A stretch of 38,212 nt of DNA, taken from positions 1 to 38,212 of the IMG/VR virus record IMGVR_UViG_3300047157_000131, one strand, 5' to 3'. The stretch's first letter is position 1. Each line of letters begins with the position of its first letter. Source of the DNA: a virus. Under the pieces are notes generated by a model. It ran no database searches, was not told the DNA's origin, and saw nothing but the letters and a program-made list of their open reading frames with translations. Below, one piece after another: positions 31,336-38,212 of the stretch. The translations under genes and the position numbers were made by a program.

Positions 31336-31820
31336 CCTGTCATATTTTGATCTCTTTCTGGATACATACCTCCATCTTGTGAGCCTATATATTCTGGATA
31401 CAATTCACTATTTGAATCCATATAGTCAATAAACCTTTGTGTATAGAAGTCTGCAGTAGATTTAGCTTGATGTACCAGATTGTTTATTTCTTCTAATGAT
31501 GCTGAATCACTGTTTTCTGATCTATGTTTAAATACACCTCCATTGCTAATTTGAAAAGCTGCATATTTCATATATTCTGATTGGCTAAACCAAATAAGCA
31601 TTGGCTTTAAATATGTATTTACAAGAGTTGAATAATCTCCAGATAAAGAACTGTTAACTACATCTGATTGTAATTTATTATATAAAGCTGTACCTAATTG
31701 CGTTTGTATATAAGTATCTTGTGCTACTTCAACAAACTGTATTAGTTTATCAGTATCTACATTTCCATCTATTATAGACTTTCTTTTTAATTCTTCTAAT
31801 GTTATAAATAATGCTTTCAT
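31323..31820 (-). CDS. Head-tail connector protein, DUF6712-like, copy 2 (165 aa)
   Basis: Protein sequence identical to the copy at 27387-27884, with a single silent base difference noted near the start (31791). The motifs are the same: YIQTQLGTALYNKL and KPMLIWFSQSEYMKYAAF. The stop-start overlap with the portal is preserved. In this copy the operon reads on from the intact capsid gene, so this is the copy most likely to be the native arrangement. Confidence 0.75.
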   Translation of the reverse strand: MKALFITLEELKRKSIIDGNVDTDKLIQFVEVAQDTYIQTQLGTALYNKLQSDVVNSSLSGDYSTLVNTYLKPMLIWFSQSEYMKYAAFQISNGGVFKHRSENSDSASLEEINNLVHQAKSTADFYTQRFIDYMDSNSELYPEYIGSQDGGMYPERDQNMTGWVL

Positions 31821-33550
31821 TTCTTATAATTTGGATGATGTCCGTTATTAGGCATATTTTTAGGTGCAACTGATACCTCTGAAGGGTTTTTAGGCTCTTT
31901 TAAGCCATCTTTTATTGCTTCTGACTCACTAACAAGGTTATTATCATTAACTCTTCTCTTATACACCTTCATTTCCCAATAGTGATGACAATTTACACCT
32001 CCTTTAAACTTAAATAATGAATAATTCTGTCCTTTATGACCTAATTCTTTATTTATACCTCTAAAAGACATCATATTTATATCTTCTTTTCTAAATACTA
32101 AATTTTGACCTGTTAACAGTTCCATTCTTTGACAAAAACGTCTGCTGTTAGCAGAATTTCTTACAGGACCATAAGAGTAGCGAACCTTATATGTTGAATT
32201 GTCTTGTGAAGACTTCTTATTAGGTTTAGCATCATCTTTTGATACTTCTGCAAGTTTAGTAAAGTCAAATTCTGCTTCTGTGTCTTCTACTTTTTCTGTA
32301 TGAACAAGTTCCCAGTCACTGTCATCAATCTTTTCCCCTAAAGACTCTAATTGTGATAAGATGTCATCACCTTCTTCATCTGTAAAGTCTTCTTTTTCTT
32401 GACTTGACAACTTTTCACCAGTCTCTTCTTCTCTTTTAATCTTTGTTTCAATATTATCAAGTTCTGTAAACTCAATTGGTTGTAGAGTAACAAAGTAAAG
32501 ATTAAGGTTTATACCATTAAACGATAACAGCTCATTAAATGAGTTGATTAGTTGGGTCTGAAATGGTCTAATAACAATGTTATCCATTAAAACACTTGCA
32601 GTTCTTAATTCTTCTGCATTATTACCAAAACCAGTATTATCTTTAATACCAAGTAATATTGGAGATACAACACCGTGACCAATCATTATCTTCTCTCTTG
32701 ATTCTTTAGCTAAAAAGTCATATTGTGCGTGAGCATCTGGTAGATGAATAGGTTCAACAGTTGATTGGTTTTCTGCATTATCATTAAAGGCTAATATAAA
32801 TCTACCTGCATTACTACTTCCGCTAAACTTTTCATATATCTTTCTTTCTATAATCTCTTGTGCTTCATCACCTGGAATACCATTGTTAAAGTTTAACAGT
32901 AAAGAAGGCTGCAGTCCATTCTGTATATTATTAATATGATAATTAGATACTTCTTCCTCTAAATTACAATACTGTAAACATCCTTGATAATCAACTGGAG
33001 AATAATAATAGAAACCTGCTCTATAAGGCTTTATACAGTATATCTCTACGTTTTCACTTTTTTTACCAAACTTAAATGCTGGTATTCTTTTAGGCTTATC
33101 AGAAGGCTTTATTTCACTCCATTTAGGATGATAGTAATATGCTTTTATTTTACCGTCTTTTGCTTTCTCTGCTCTTAATGTTTCAGTAGGAAAATGCTTT
33201 AACTGCATTATCTTTGTTTTCCTTTTATTATATACAACTTGTATAGATGCTTGACCTAAAAGTTTTAAGTCTCCTGTAATTCTTCTTACATCTACATCTT
33301 TTAGTATTTGTTGCATTTGACCAAACTGAACAGAATTATCTTCTGAATCTGTTGCGTCTAATCCTCTACCATAAATTAAATCTGTGATACCATTAATACA
33401 TCTTGAGTTTGTTGGACTCCCAGTGTATCTATCTATAATGTCTCCAAAATAGTTATTATTGTCACCATATTCAACCCAATCATATCTGGTTGATTCTTTT
33501 ATGCTTGGCACCTCGTACCCTGATAGGTTTATTACTTTTACTTTGCTCAT
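31817..33550 (-). CDS. Portal protein, copy 2 (577 aa)
   Basis: Identical at protein level to the portal at 27881-29614; the DNA differs at several third-codon positions, for example near 32405, 32700, 32789, 32897 and 33424. The same three parts are seen: the portal body, an acidic linker (EEGDDILSQLESLGEKIDDS) and the C-terminal domain with RRFCQRM and GGVNCHHYW. Two complete portal genes in one siphovirus genome would be unusual. Silent-only change over 577 codons means either strong selection or two sampled strains. Confidence 0.85.
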   Translation of the reverse strand: MSKVKVINLSGYEVPSIKESTRYDWVEYGDNNNYFGDIIDRYTGSPTNSRCINGITDLIYGRGLDATDSEDNSVQFGQMQQILKDVDVRRITGDLKLLGQASIQVVYNKRKTKIMQLKHFPTETLRAEKAKDGKIKAYYYHPKWSEIKPSDKPKRIPAFKFGKKSENVEIYCIKPYRAGFYYYSPVDYQGCLQYCNLEEEVSNYHINNIQNGLQPSLLLNFNNGIPGDEAQEIIERKIYEKFSGSSNAGRFILAFNDNAENQSTVEPIHLPDAHAQYDFLAKESREKIMIGHGVVSPILLGIKDNTGFGNNAEELRTASVLMDNIVIRPFQTQLINSFNELLSFNGINLNLYFVTLQPIEFTELDNIETKIKREEETGEKLSSQEKEDFTDEEGDDILSQLESLGEKIDDSDWELVHTEKVEDTEAEFDFTKLAEVSKDDAKPNKKSSQDNSTYKVRYSYGPVRNSANSRRFCQRMELLTGQNLVFRKEDINMMSFRGINKELGHKGQNYSLFKFKGGVNCHHYWEMKVYKRRVNDNNLVSESEAIKDGLKEPKNPSEVSVAPKNMPNNGHHPNYKK

Positions 33551-33912
33551 ATTACGATATATTTTTGGCTATCTGTATCTGTCCCTGTATATTGGTCATA
33601 CTTATTACTATTTAATGTATGATCTGTTGTATTATCTGTTTGAGAAGTACAATAACCTTTACCTCTATAGAGTAATGTACTTCCTTGTTTTAACTCAAAA
33701 GAATAGCTGTTTTCAGCTGTTAAAATACTAAAAGCCACAGACATCTGCAAGTAATTACCATCTGATGAAAGACTTGAAGTAATATCTGTTATAGTTTGAG
33801 TTTTTCTTGTACCGTCTTCTATAATAACCATAGATAAGTCACTCGCAACAGTGTAAGCTCTTGGAATTATGCTAATTGTTTGAGATGAAGTTGTTGGTGA
33901 TAATCTTATCAT
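33547..33912 (-). CDS. Unrecognised virion-type protein, copy 2 (121 aa)
   Basis: Identical to the protein at 29611-29976. The DNA of the two copies looks identical by eye in this gene. It is followed by the portal with an ATGA overlap and preceded by the terminator at 33945-33973. A small beta-rich protein; possible decoration or tail completion role is inference. Confidence 0.65.
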   Translation of the reverse strand: MIRLSPTTSSQTISIIPRAYTVASDLSMVIIEDGTRKTQTITDITSSLSSDGNYLQMSVAFSILTAENSYSFELKQGSTLLYRGKGYCTSQTDNTTDHTLNSNKYDQYTGTDTDSQKYIVI

Positions 33913-33944
33913 ACCTATATAACTTATAAAGCTTAATGTTGTTC

Positions 33945-33973
33945 AAAAAAAAAGAGGACTATTAAAGTCCCCT
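33945..33973 (-). terminator. Terminator after tail-tube gene, copy 2
   Basis: Same hairpin and T run as 30009-30037, displaced by 3936 bases. Confidence 0.75.
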
Positions 33974-33988
33974 TTCTGTGTTTAAGAA

Positions 33989-34009
33989 AATCCTCTATGT
34001 TTAAGAGTT
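33989..34009. repeat. 17-bp motif after tail-tube gene, copy 2
   Basis: Duplicate of the motif at 30053-30073, again directly after the stop codon of the tail-tube gene. Confidence 0.6.
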
Positions 34010-34574
34010 AGCTACCTACTGTAATAGTAGCTGCAGGAGTTCCTGTTAATCCAGCAAATTCACTGAATGGGAATAACGCATCAGTAGAATCTACAGTCAT
34101 AAAGTTAGCTGGAGTTGTTTCCATACCAGTTAATGTTAATGTATATCCACTTAAGTCTCCCATTGCAGCACCAGTTACAATTGTACCGCCTGACACATCT
34201 GCACCGTGTTCAAGACCAACCATCATACAATTACCGTTATAATCTTCAACAACAACGTGAGGTCTTCCATAAGCTAATAACTTTAATTCTTTGTTATCTT
34301 CTTTAGATAATTTCTTAAGAGTTAAATTTAATGTTTGCTCATAAAAAGTAGTTCCGTTTTCTCTTGAAGCGTTTACTGTTTGTTCTAATGAAGAATTACC
34401 TTTTAACTCGTATTTGTAGCAAACTACAGTACTTGAATTAGTTAAATTGGTAATTTCGTCATTTGTTAATGTAACAGAACCTAAATCTCCGTAGTCAACG
34501 AAATAAACATTTTTTATTCCACCAACGACATCTTTACAAGGTTCTTTTCTTCCTAATGATAAATCACAAGCCAT
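34008..34574 (-). CDS. Probable tail tube protein, copy 2 (188 aa)
   Basis: Identical protein to 30072-30638, with at least one silent base difference (near 34188). It is separated by about 80 bases and a terminator from the complete capsid gene. No membrane or signal segment; two cysteines near the N-terminus and two in the middle. Tail tube is the best guess from beta-rich pattern and place; head decoration is the alternative. Confidence 0.6.
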   Translation of the reverse strand: MACDLSLGRKEPCKDVVGGIKNVYFVDYGDLGSVTLTNDEITNLTNSSTVVCYKYELKGNSSLEQTVNASRENGTTFYEQTLNLTLKKLSKEDNKELKLLAYGRPHVVVEDYNGNCMMVGLEHGADVSGGTIVTGAAMGDLSGYTLTLTGMETTPANFMTVDSTDALFPFSEFAGLTGTPAATITVGS

Positions 34575-34592
34575 AATTTTTATTTTTTATAT

Positions 34593-34630
34593 AAAAAAAG
34601 GGTGGTAGGCTCAAGGCTTACCTACCCTTT
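34593..34630 (-). terminator. Terminator after major capsid gene
   Basis: Same long imperfect stem and T7 run as at 30657-30694. It lies 20 bases after the capsid stop codon and would isolate the abundant capsid message. Confidence 0.75.
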
Positions 34631-34651
34631 CTTAAGTTAAACAGTTATTTA

Positions 34652-35587
34652 TTATGATGTAGCGTATAATACTACTTCATCTCCAATTCCGTGCTGAATA
34701 CCAGCAGTAAATCTCATAACAACTCTCACATTTTGAGAACCATCAAGATCAGCCATATCAATTACTTTAACTTCGTTTTGGTCAGATAATAGACCTGTTC
34801 CAAAGAATAAGTTTGATTTTTGTGCTGCTACAGCATCGTTATCAGATAATCCTGGAGCTAATGCAATTTGAATACCATCAAACTGAAGACCAGCACCATT
34901 GTTATACCACTGTGTACCTTGATTGTTTGTACCTGCTGCTCCTAATCCTGAAGCTCCAAATCCACCTAATGCTCTAATGTAGTTTCTATACATATTAGAA
35001 GGTAAGTAGATAGTCATATCTTCTGAACCATATACTGTAGATGGAATTGCGTCAGCAATTTTACCAAGCTCTGTAATAATGTTAGCTGCAGTTGAAGCTG
35101 TACCTGTTACGTCATTAACGTCACCATCAGCACCTAATGTAGTAATGAAACCATCGAACTGACCAGCAGTTGCGTTAGTACCTGTCCAGATGTTAGTTTC
35201 CATTCTTTGAGCTACTTTATCTGCTACGTGAGCAATTAAAAAGTCAGAGAAGTTAGATGGTAAGTTGTCAAATGCAGAATATCCCATTTGTACTGCTTCC
35301 CAGTCGTCTCTAAAATTTTCCTTACATAACTGAAGATTCACTTGAAACTCCTCTGGTTGTAAGATTCTTTCAGTAAGAGTAAGTGTTGATGTTGGGTCAA
35401 AATCACAAACTGCATTTTTTACGATGCCATCTGTTGCCACTTTCTTCATTACTTGTTTATATTTAACATTAGGTACTACTGTAATATTACCTTCTGCTAA
35501 AGTTTTACCTGATAATAAAGCTGCAGAAATATATTTTCCAGCGAATTCACCAGCGTAACTTGAACTTATATTAGTTGTTGTTGCCAT
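34652..35587 (-). CDS. Major capsid protein (311 aa)
   Basis: MATTTNISSSYAGEFAGKYI is the typical opening of the major capsid proteins of flavobacterial siphoviruses, followed by AALLSGKTLAEGNITVVPNV and DFDPTSTLTLTERILQPEEF. FDNLPSNFSDFLIAHVADKV and NTNIWTG-like sequence make the middle domain; YLPSNMYRNYIRALGGFGAS and VVMRFTAGIQHGIGDEVVLY close the protein. No N-terminal delta domain is present, in keeping with a separate scaffold gene just upstream. The fold is presumably HK97-like. The right edge of the duplication cuts this gene at 35035. Confidence 0.85.
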   Translation of the reverse strand: MATTTNISSSYAGEFAGKYISAALLSGKTLAEGNITVVPNVKYKQVMKKVATDGIVKNAVCDFDPTSTLTLTERILQPEEFQVNLQLCKENFRDDWEAVQMGYSAFDNLPSNFSDFLIAHVADKVAQRMETNIWTGTNATAGQFDGFITTLGADGDVNDVTGTASTAANIITELGKIADAIPSTVYGSEDMTIYLPSNMYRNYIRALGGFGASGLGAAGTNNQGTQWYNNGAGLQFDGIQIALAPGLSDNDAVAAQKSNLFFGTGLLSDQNEVKVIDMADLDGSQNVRVVMRFTAGIQHGIGDEVVLYATS

Positions 35588-35605
35588 TTTAAATTAATTT
35601 AATTA

Positions 35606-36103
35606 TTATTTACTTATTGCGTTTAATACTCTATTGTAAGTAGTGTTTCTATTTGCGTTTGGAGCAAACCTAACACCAATCTTTCCACTTACTTCGTTTT
35701 CTGGTGAATGATTAATTGCTTCAGCAGGCTCGTCAGCAGATAGTTCTTGTGGAACTTCTTCTTTAGCTTCTTCTTTAGCTTCAATCATACCTCTTAATTT
35801 CTCTACCATAGACTTAAGTTCTGACACTTCGTCTTTAGTAGCATACTCTACAGCAGGAGCTTCTTCTACTGGATTCTCCTCGTAGTTTTCCTCTTGTAGT
35901 TCGTCAGCTGATTCTTCTGCAGAGTAGGATACTTGTCTAACTTCTGCTTTAGGAGCTTCCTCTTTAATCTCCTTCTTAGCTTCTTTCTTTTTAGCTTTAG
36001 GAGCTTCTTCTTTTAATTCAACTTCAGGAGTAGTTACTTCTTCCTCTGTATTAGTTGATAAAAGAACATCTTTGATTTTAGTTACAATTTCACTTGCTTT
36101 CAT
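35606..36103 (-). CDS. Scaffold-like protein, Glu/Lys/Ala-rich (165 aa)
   Basis: A low-complexity, highly charged helical protein: MKASEIVTKIKDVLLSTNTE, then runs such as EEAPKAKKKEAKKEIKEEAP, a coiled-coil part VSELKSMVEKLRGMIEAKEE and a C-terminal GKIGVRFAPNANRNTTYNRV. Charged helical composition, a conserved C-terminal end that could touch the capsid protein, and its place 18 bases before the capsid gene fit a scaffolding protein. The protease upstream would remove it. Confidence 0.65.
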   Translation of the reverse strand: MKASEIVTKIKDVLLSTNTEEEVTTPEVELKEEAPKAKKKEAKKEIKEEAPKAEVRQVSYSAEESADELQEENYEENPVEEAPAVEYATKDEVSELKSMVEKLRGMIEAKEEAKEEVPQELSADEPAEAINHSPENEVSGKIGVRFAPNANRNTTYNRVLNAISK

Positions 36104-36152
36104 AAGATTCTTATTTATAGTTATTACTGATTTTAAATACTTTGTTGTATTT

Positions 36153-36629
36153 TTATGCTTTCTGTTGTACTACAAACCATTCTGTTCCATTACACCAAAC
36201 CATAATCCCCTCATAAGCTTTGTTGATTCTGTAAGCACTTGAACTACCATCTAAATTTTGTCCTGATACAGGAGTTAAATCTGCGTGTGTTGAAGTAGTA
36301 AATGTAGAATCAGATATAATTCTAATTACTCTATTTAAATTTTTAGTTGCTGTTGCATCAGGTAAAGTGAGTTCTATAGTTCCATTTGAACCAGACCAAG
36401 AAAGTACAATAAGCTCTGCTTCATCATAAGTAGAAGCATCTAAATCAATAGTTCCTCCTGCTACGCTTACTGTAACTGATGTAGGTTCTAAATGATTTAC
36501 AATATAACGTTGAAGTTCTAAAGCAGTTATTTTTTTTGTTTCAGATGAATCTACTATTGGTAATACTTCTGTCCCATCTATATTAGATGCAGTTACTGCG
36601 TTTAATTCGGATATTTTTTTATCTGCCAT
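36153..36629 (-). CDS. Virion protein, fibre- or head-fibre-like (158 aa)
   Basis: MADKKISELNAVTASNIDGT and EVLPIVDSSETKKITALELQ form an N-terminal unit seen at the start of many phage fibre and decoration proteins (ISEL, then D..P.VD....KK). The second half is beta-rich and ends YEGIMVWCNGTEWFVVQQKA, a typical closing strand motif of such domains. It begins with a TAATG overlap with the 77-aa gene. A head fibre or spike is likely because it is embedded in the head module. Confidence 0.65.
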   Translation of the reverse strand: MADKKISELNAVTASNIDGTEVLPIVDSSETKKITALELQRYIVNHLEPTSVTVSVAGGTIDLDASTYDEAELIVLSWSGSNGTIELTLPDATATKNLNRVIRIISDSTFTTSTHADLTPVSGQNLDGSSSAYRINKAYEGIMVWCNGTEWFVVQQKA

Positions 36630-36844
36630 TATAATTTTATTTTACTGTTGTCTTCTTGTAATATGAAATCTATATTTTCTTGTAATAAATAATTAGTTGT
36701 CCTATGTATGCTTCCTATTCCTTGTGCTTCTAATGTTCCATCACAGCATTTTATTGAATATGTTCTACCATCAGGACACAAACAAGCTCTTGATGAACTT
36801 CTTGGAGAAGAATAACTTAATGTTGCATTTTTTCTTCTTTTCAT
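36629..36844 (-). CDS. Small Cys/Arg-rich protein after protease (71 aa)
   Basis: The ATG at 36844 overlaps the protease stop (ATGA) and is preferred to one six codons upstream. MKRRKNATLSYSSPRSSSRA is followed by CLCPDGRTYSIKCCDGTLEA with a CxC and CC arrangement, and a helical end QENIDFILQEDNSKIKL. The Cys set may bind zinc or form disulphides. This sequence type recurs next to head genes of Bacteroidota phages; its role is unknown. Confidence 0.65.
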   Translation of the reverse strand: MKRRKNATLSYSSPRSSSRACLCPDGRTYSIKCCDGTLEAQGIGSIHRTTNYLLQENIDFILQEDNSKIKL

Positions 36845-38007
36845 CTTTTTATTGGAACACAATTAGGAACCTTTCTACCATCTTTATCTTTCATTCCTAT
36901 TTGCTCATATCCTTCTGTGCAAGGAAGCTTTAGATTGTGTTCCTCACAAGGCATATACCATACATCTCCTTCGTACTCGTGTGTATGATACCCTGAACAA
37001 CCTATATCTTCAGCAGCTTTTTCTGCTTCTTCTTGTGTTGAATAGGCAGCTCTTCCATCTATAATTGTTGAAGATGCTTCTATAGCATCAAGTCCTTTTA
37101 GTTTAGATGTTGTCCAGTTAAGCATTGATTTACCACCCCATAATAAATATGAAATAGTACCACAAGCTTCATTGTTACCTGGATCATAATAAGCAGCTGC
37201 TCTTGATAAATAAGAATATATTCTTTTTAATGTAGGTAGAGTAAATTTCTCTCCTTTCTCAAGCTGTCTTGCTCTAACCTTACCAACTTGAGTTGCACAT
37301 TTATTGTTTACTTTTTCGTTTAAAGCAATACCTCTTTTAGCATTGTTCTTTGCAGACTGTGGATAACCTCCATAAGATTCAAGCTCTACTTCTTCAGTTA
37401 AGCTTGCTAATACTTCTGCAAGATCAAACTCTGCATTAAGTTCACTTAAACATTCAGAGCAAGCATTTTCTTCTACGCTTTCTTTTGGTCTTTCAAGTCC
37501 ATCAGCAAAATATCCTTCTATAGAAAATCCTTTTACTTCTCCTTCTTTTACTGCTTTCCATACATCATCATTTAATACTTTCATTGATACCATCCAAGTT
37601 CCTTTTGGTAGGTCAAAACCATAAGCTGATGCTTTATCATTTTTAGGGTCTTCTATTAGCCAAGATTCTACAACTGACATATCAGATAATTCAAATGAAT
37701 GTTCAAATGTAGAGTTTTGATGTTTACTTTTTATAAAGAATAATTCAGATGCTTTTCTAACTGTATCTTCAGAGAAGTATATGTAGTAATCATCTTCTTC
37801 TCCTTTTCTAAATATCTTCTTGTTAGGTATAAGTGCAGGACCCATAAGAATCCTTTGTTCTGCATCTACTTCTGCAAGTTTAATATCTTTATGCTCTTTT
37901 AGTGCAATAAAGTCTTCTTCTATTGCTGGATTTTCAACGACAGAGATAGCTTCAATACCACTAATCTCATTTTCTTCGTCTATAATAAGTTCTATTATCT
38001 TTTCCAT
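36841..38007 (-). CDS. XkdF-like prohead serine protease with C-terminal extension (388 aa)
   Basis: Residues 50-170 match the XkdF (Peptidase_S78_2) group: RILMGPALIPNKKIFRKGEE, DDYYIYFSEDTVRKASELFF, QNSTFEHSFELSDMSVVESW, FDLPKGTWMVSMKVLNDDVW and VKGFSIEGYF. The His of the FEH and the Ser of the FSIEG are the likely catalytic residues. A second domain (about 215-310) has YPQSAKNNAKRGIALNEKVN and SYLLWGGKSMLNWTTSKLKG, a module often attached to phage head proteins, and a Cys-containing end follows. It cuts scaffold and matures the head. It starts 34 bases after the tape measure stop. Confidence 0.85.
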   Translation of the reverse strand: MEKIIELIIDEENEISGIEAISVVENPAIEEDFIALKEHKDIKLAEVDAEQRILMGPALIPNKKIFRKGEEDDYYIYFSEDTVRKASELFFIKSKHQNSTFEHSFELSDMSVVESWLIEDPKNDKASAYGFDLPKGTWMVSMKVLNDDVWKAVKEGEVKGFSIEGYFADGLERPKESVEENACSECLSELNAEFDLAEVLASLTEEVELESYGGYPQSAKNNAKRGIALNEKVNNKCATQVGKVRARQLEKGEKFTLPTLKRIYSYLSRAAAYYDPGNNEACGTISYLLWGGKSMLNWTTSKLKGLDAIEASSTIIDGRAAYSTQEEAEKAAEDIGCSGYHTHEYEGDVWYMPCEEHNLKLPCTEGYEQIGMKDKDGRKVPNCVPIKR

Positions 38008-38041
38008 ATCTAAATAACCATATTAAGTTTATTTTGTTTTA

Positions 38042-38212
38042 TTATCCTATAGAAGCTCCTTCTATCGTACTACGTTCAAGTTCCTGTGCTGTTGATACAT
38101 CAGATGCTACAACGAAAGCTTTTATTGGCTGTTGTTCGGCTTGTGATATTGTTTGAGCCAATTGACTTTCTTGTGTTGCACCTACTACATTAAATGCAGG
38201 AGCTTGTATTTG
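38042..38212 (-). CDS. Tape measure protein, C-terminal end (partial at window edge)
   Basis: An open frame of 56 codons ending at 38042. It reads QIQAPAFNVVGATQESQLAQ, TISQAEQQPIKAFVVASDVS, TAQELERSTIEGASIG, a sequence highly typical of tape measure C-termini in Bacteroidota phages. The rest of the gene is at 1-1515. Joining the window ends directly is out of frame by one base, so a short piece (length 1 mod 3) is missing. Confidence 0.85.
   Translation of the reverse strand, partial: QIQAPAFNVVGATQESQLAQTISQAEQQPIKAFVVASDVSTAQELERSTIEGASIG

Larger units (their letters stand above)
31095..35035. repeat. Large tandem duplication, copy 2 (3.94 kb)
   Basis: Same gene content as copy 1 plus about 87 extra bases (31150-31244) holding a second small SWWG-type gene. 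The two copies differ at about a dozen scattered sites by eye, nearly all silent. Copy 2 joins continuously with the complete capsid gene at 35035, so the head module from 38007 to 31323 looks intact. Confidence 0.95.

Noticed and set aside
36595-36610. Match to the 17-bp motif in the virion gene at 36153-36629 and in the scaffold gene near 35617
   Set aside because: Only the TGCGTTTAA core is shared and it encodes ordinary residues (LNA); not enough to call family members.
1-38212. Integrase, repressor, tRNA genes, retron or diversity-generating retroelement
   Set aside because: No matching motifs (tyrosine or serine recombinase signatures, reverse transcriptase YxDD, tRNA arms with TTCGA) were seen on either strand.

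Overview
The window is almost certainly a nearly complete genome of a tailed, siphovirus-like phage (Caudoviricetes) of a Bacteroidota host, probably a flavobacterium. The DNA is AT-rich. Essentially every supportable gene lies on the minus strand. Short genes are packed with ATGA/TAATG stop-start overlaps and few Shine-Dalgarno sequences. Two promoters fit the Bacteroidota form TTG-N19-21-TAnnTTTG. No integrase, repressor, tRNA, CRISPR array or reverse transcriptase was recognised.

The order below follows transcription, so from high to low coordinates. The right edge holds the C-terminal end of the tape measure protein, and its N-terminal part lies at the left edge (1-1515); the molecule is therefore probably circular or circularly permuted, with a small gap at the join. 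The head module follows: XkdF-like protease, two small virion genes, scaffold-like protein, major capsid protein, tail-tube-like protein, portal and head-tail connector. About 3.9 kb of this module, from the connector side into the capsid gene, is present twice in tandem (27246-31099 and 31095-35035). The copies are almost identical, and the second capsid copy is cut off at its 5' end. Next come tail-fibre-like genes, one split by a frameshift near 25650, then a lysis cassette (holin and M15 endolysin).

From 21890 to 16318 is a recombination, replication and regulation operon: ERF annealing protein, SSB-like protein, RecA-like ATPase, RusA resolvase, sigma-like factor, two PD-(D/E)XK-type proteins, a nucleotide-pool enzyme and a stand-alone DnaA domain IV protein. 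It leads straight into the small and large terminase subunits. From 14329 to 11724 lie about a dozen very small, mostly unrecognised genes, many too short for routine ORF calling, behind two good promoters and ended by a strong terminator. From 11311 to 1 is the tail operon: a truncated methyltransferase, a tail assembly chaperone with a -1 frameshift site, the tail terminator, an HK97-gp10-like protein, three large tail/adhesin proteins and the tape measure protein.

The most interesting signals are: (1) a 17-bp repeat family, CCTACTRYGTTTAAGAA on the plus strand, in clusters at 12.5 and 14.5-14.8 kb and as single copies, very often starting just after a stop codon; (2) the -1 frameshift site in the tail chaperone, followed by about 165 bases that look coding in two frames; (3) the 3.9 kb tandem duplication with strain-like silent differences; and (4) several one- or two-base frame breaks that suggest either assembly errors or a decaying/variant genome.
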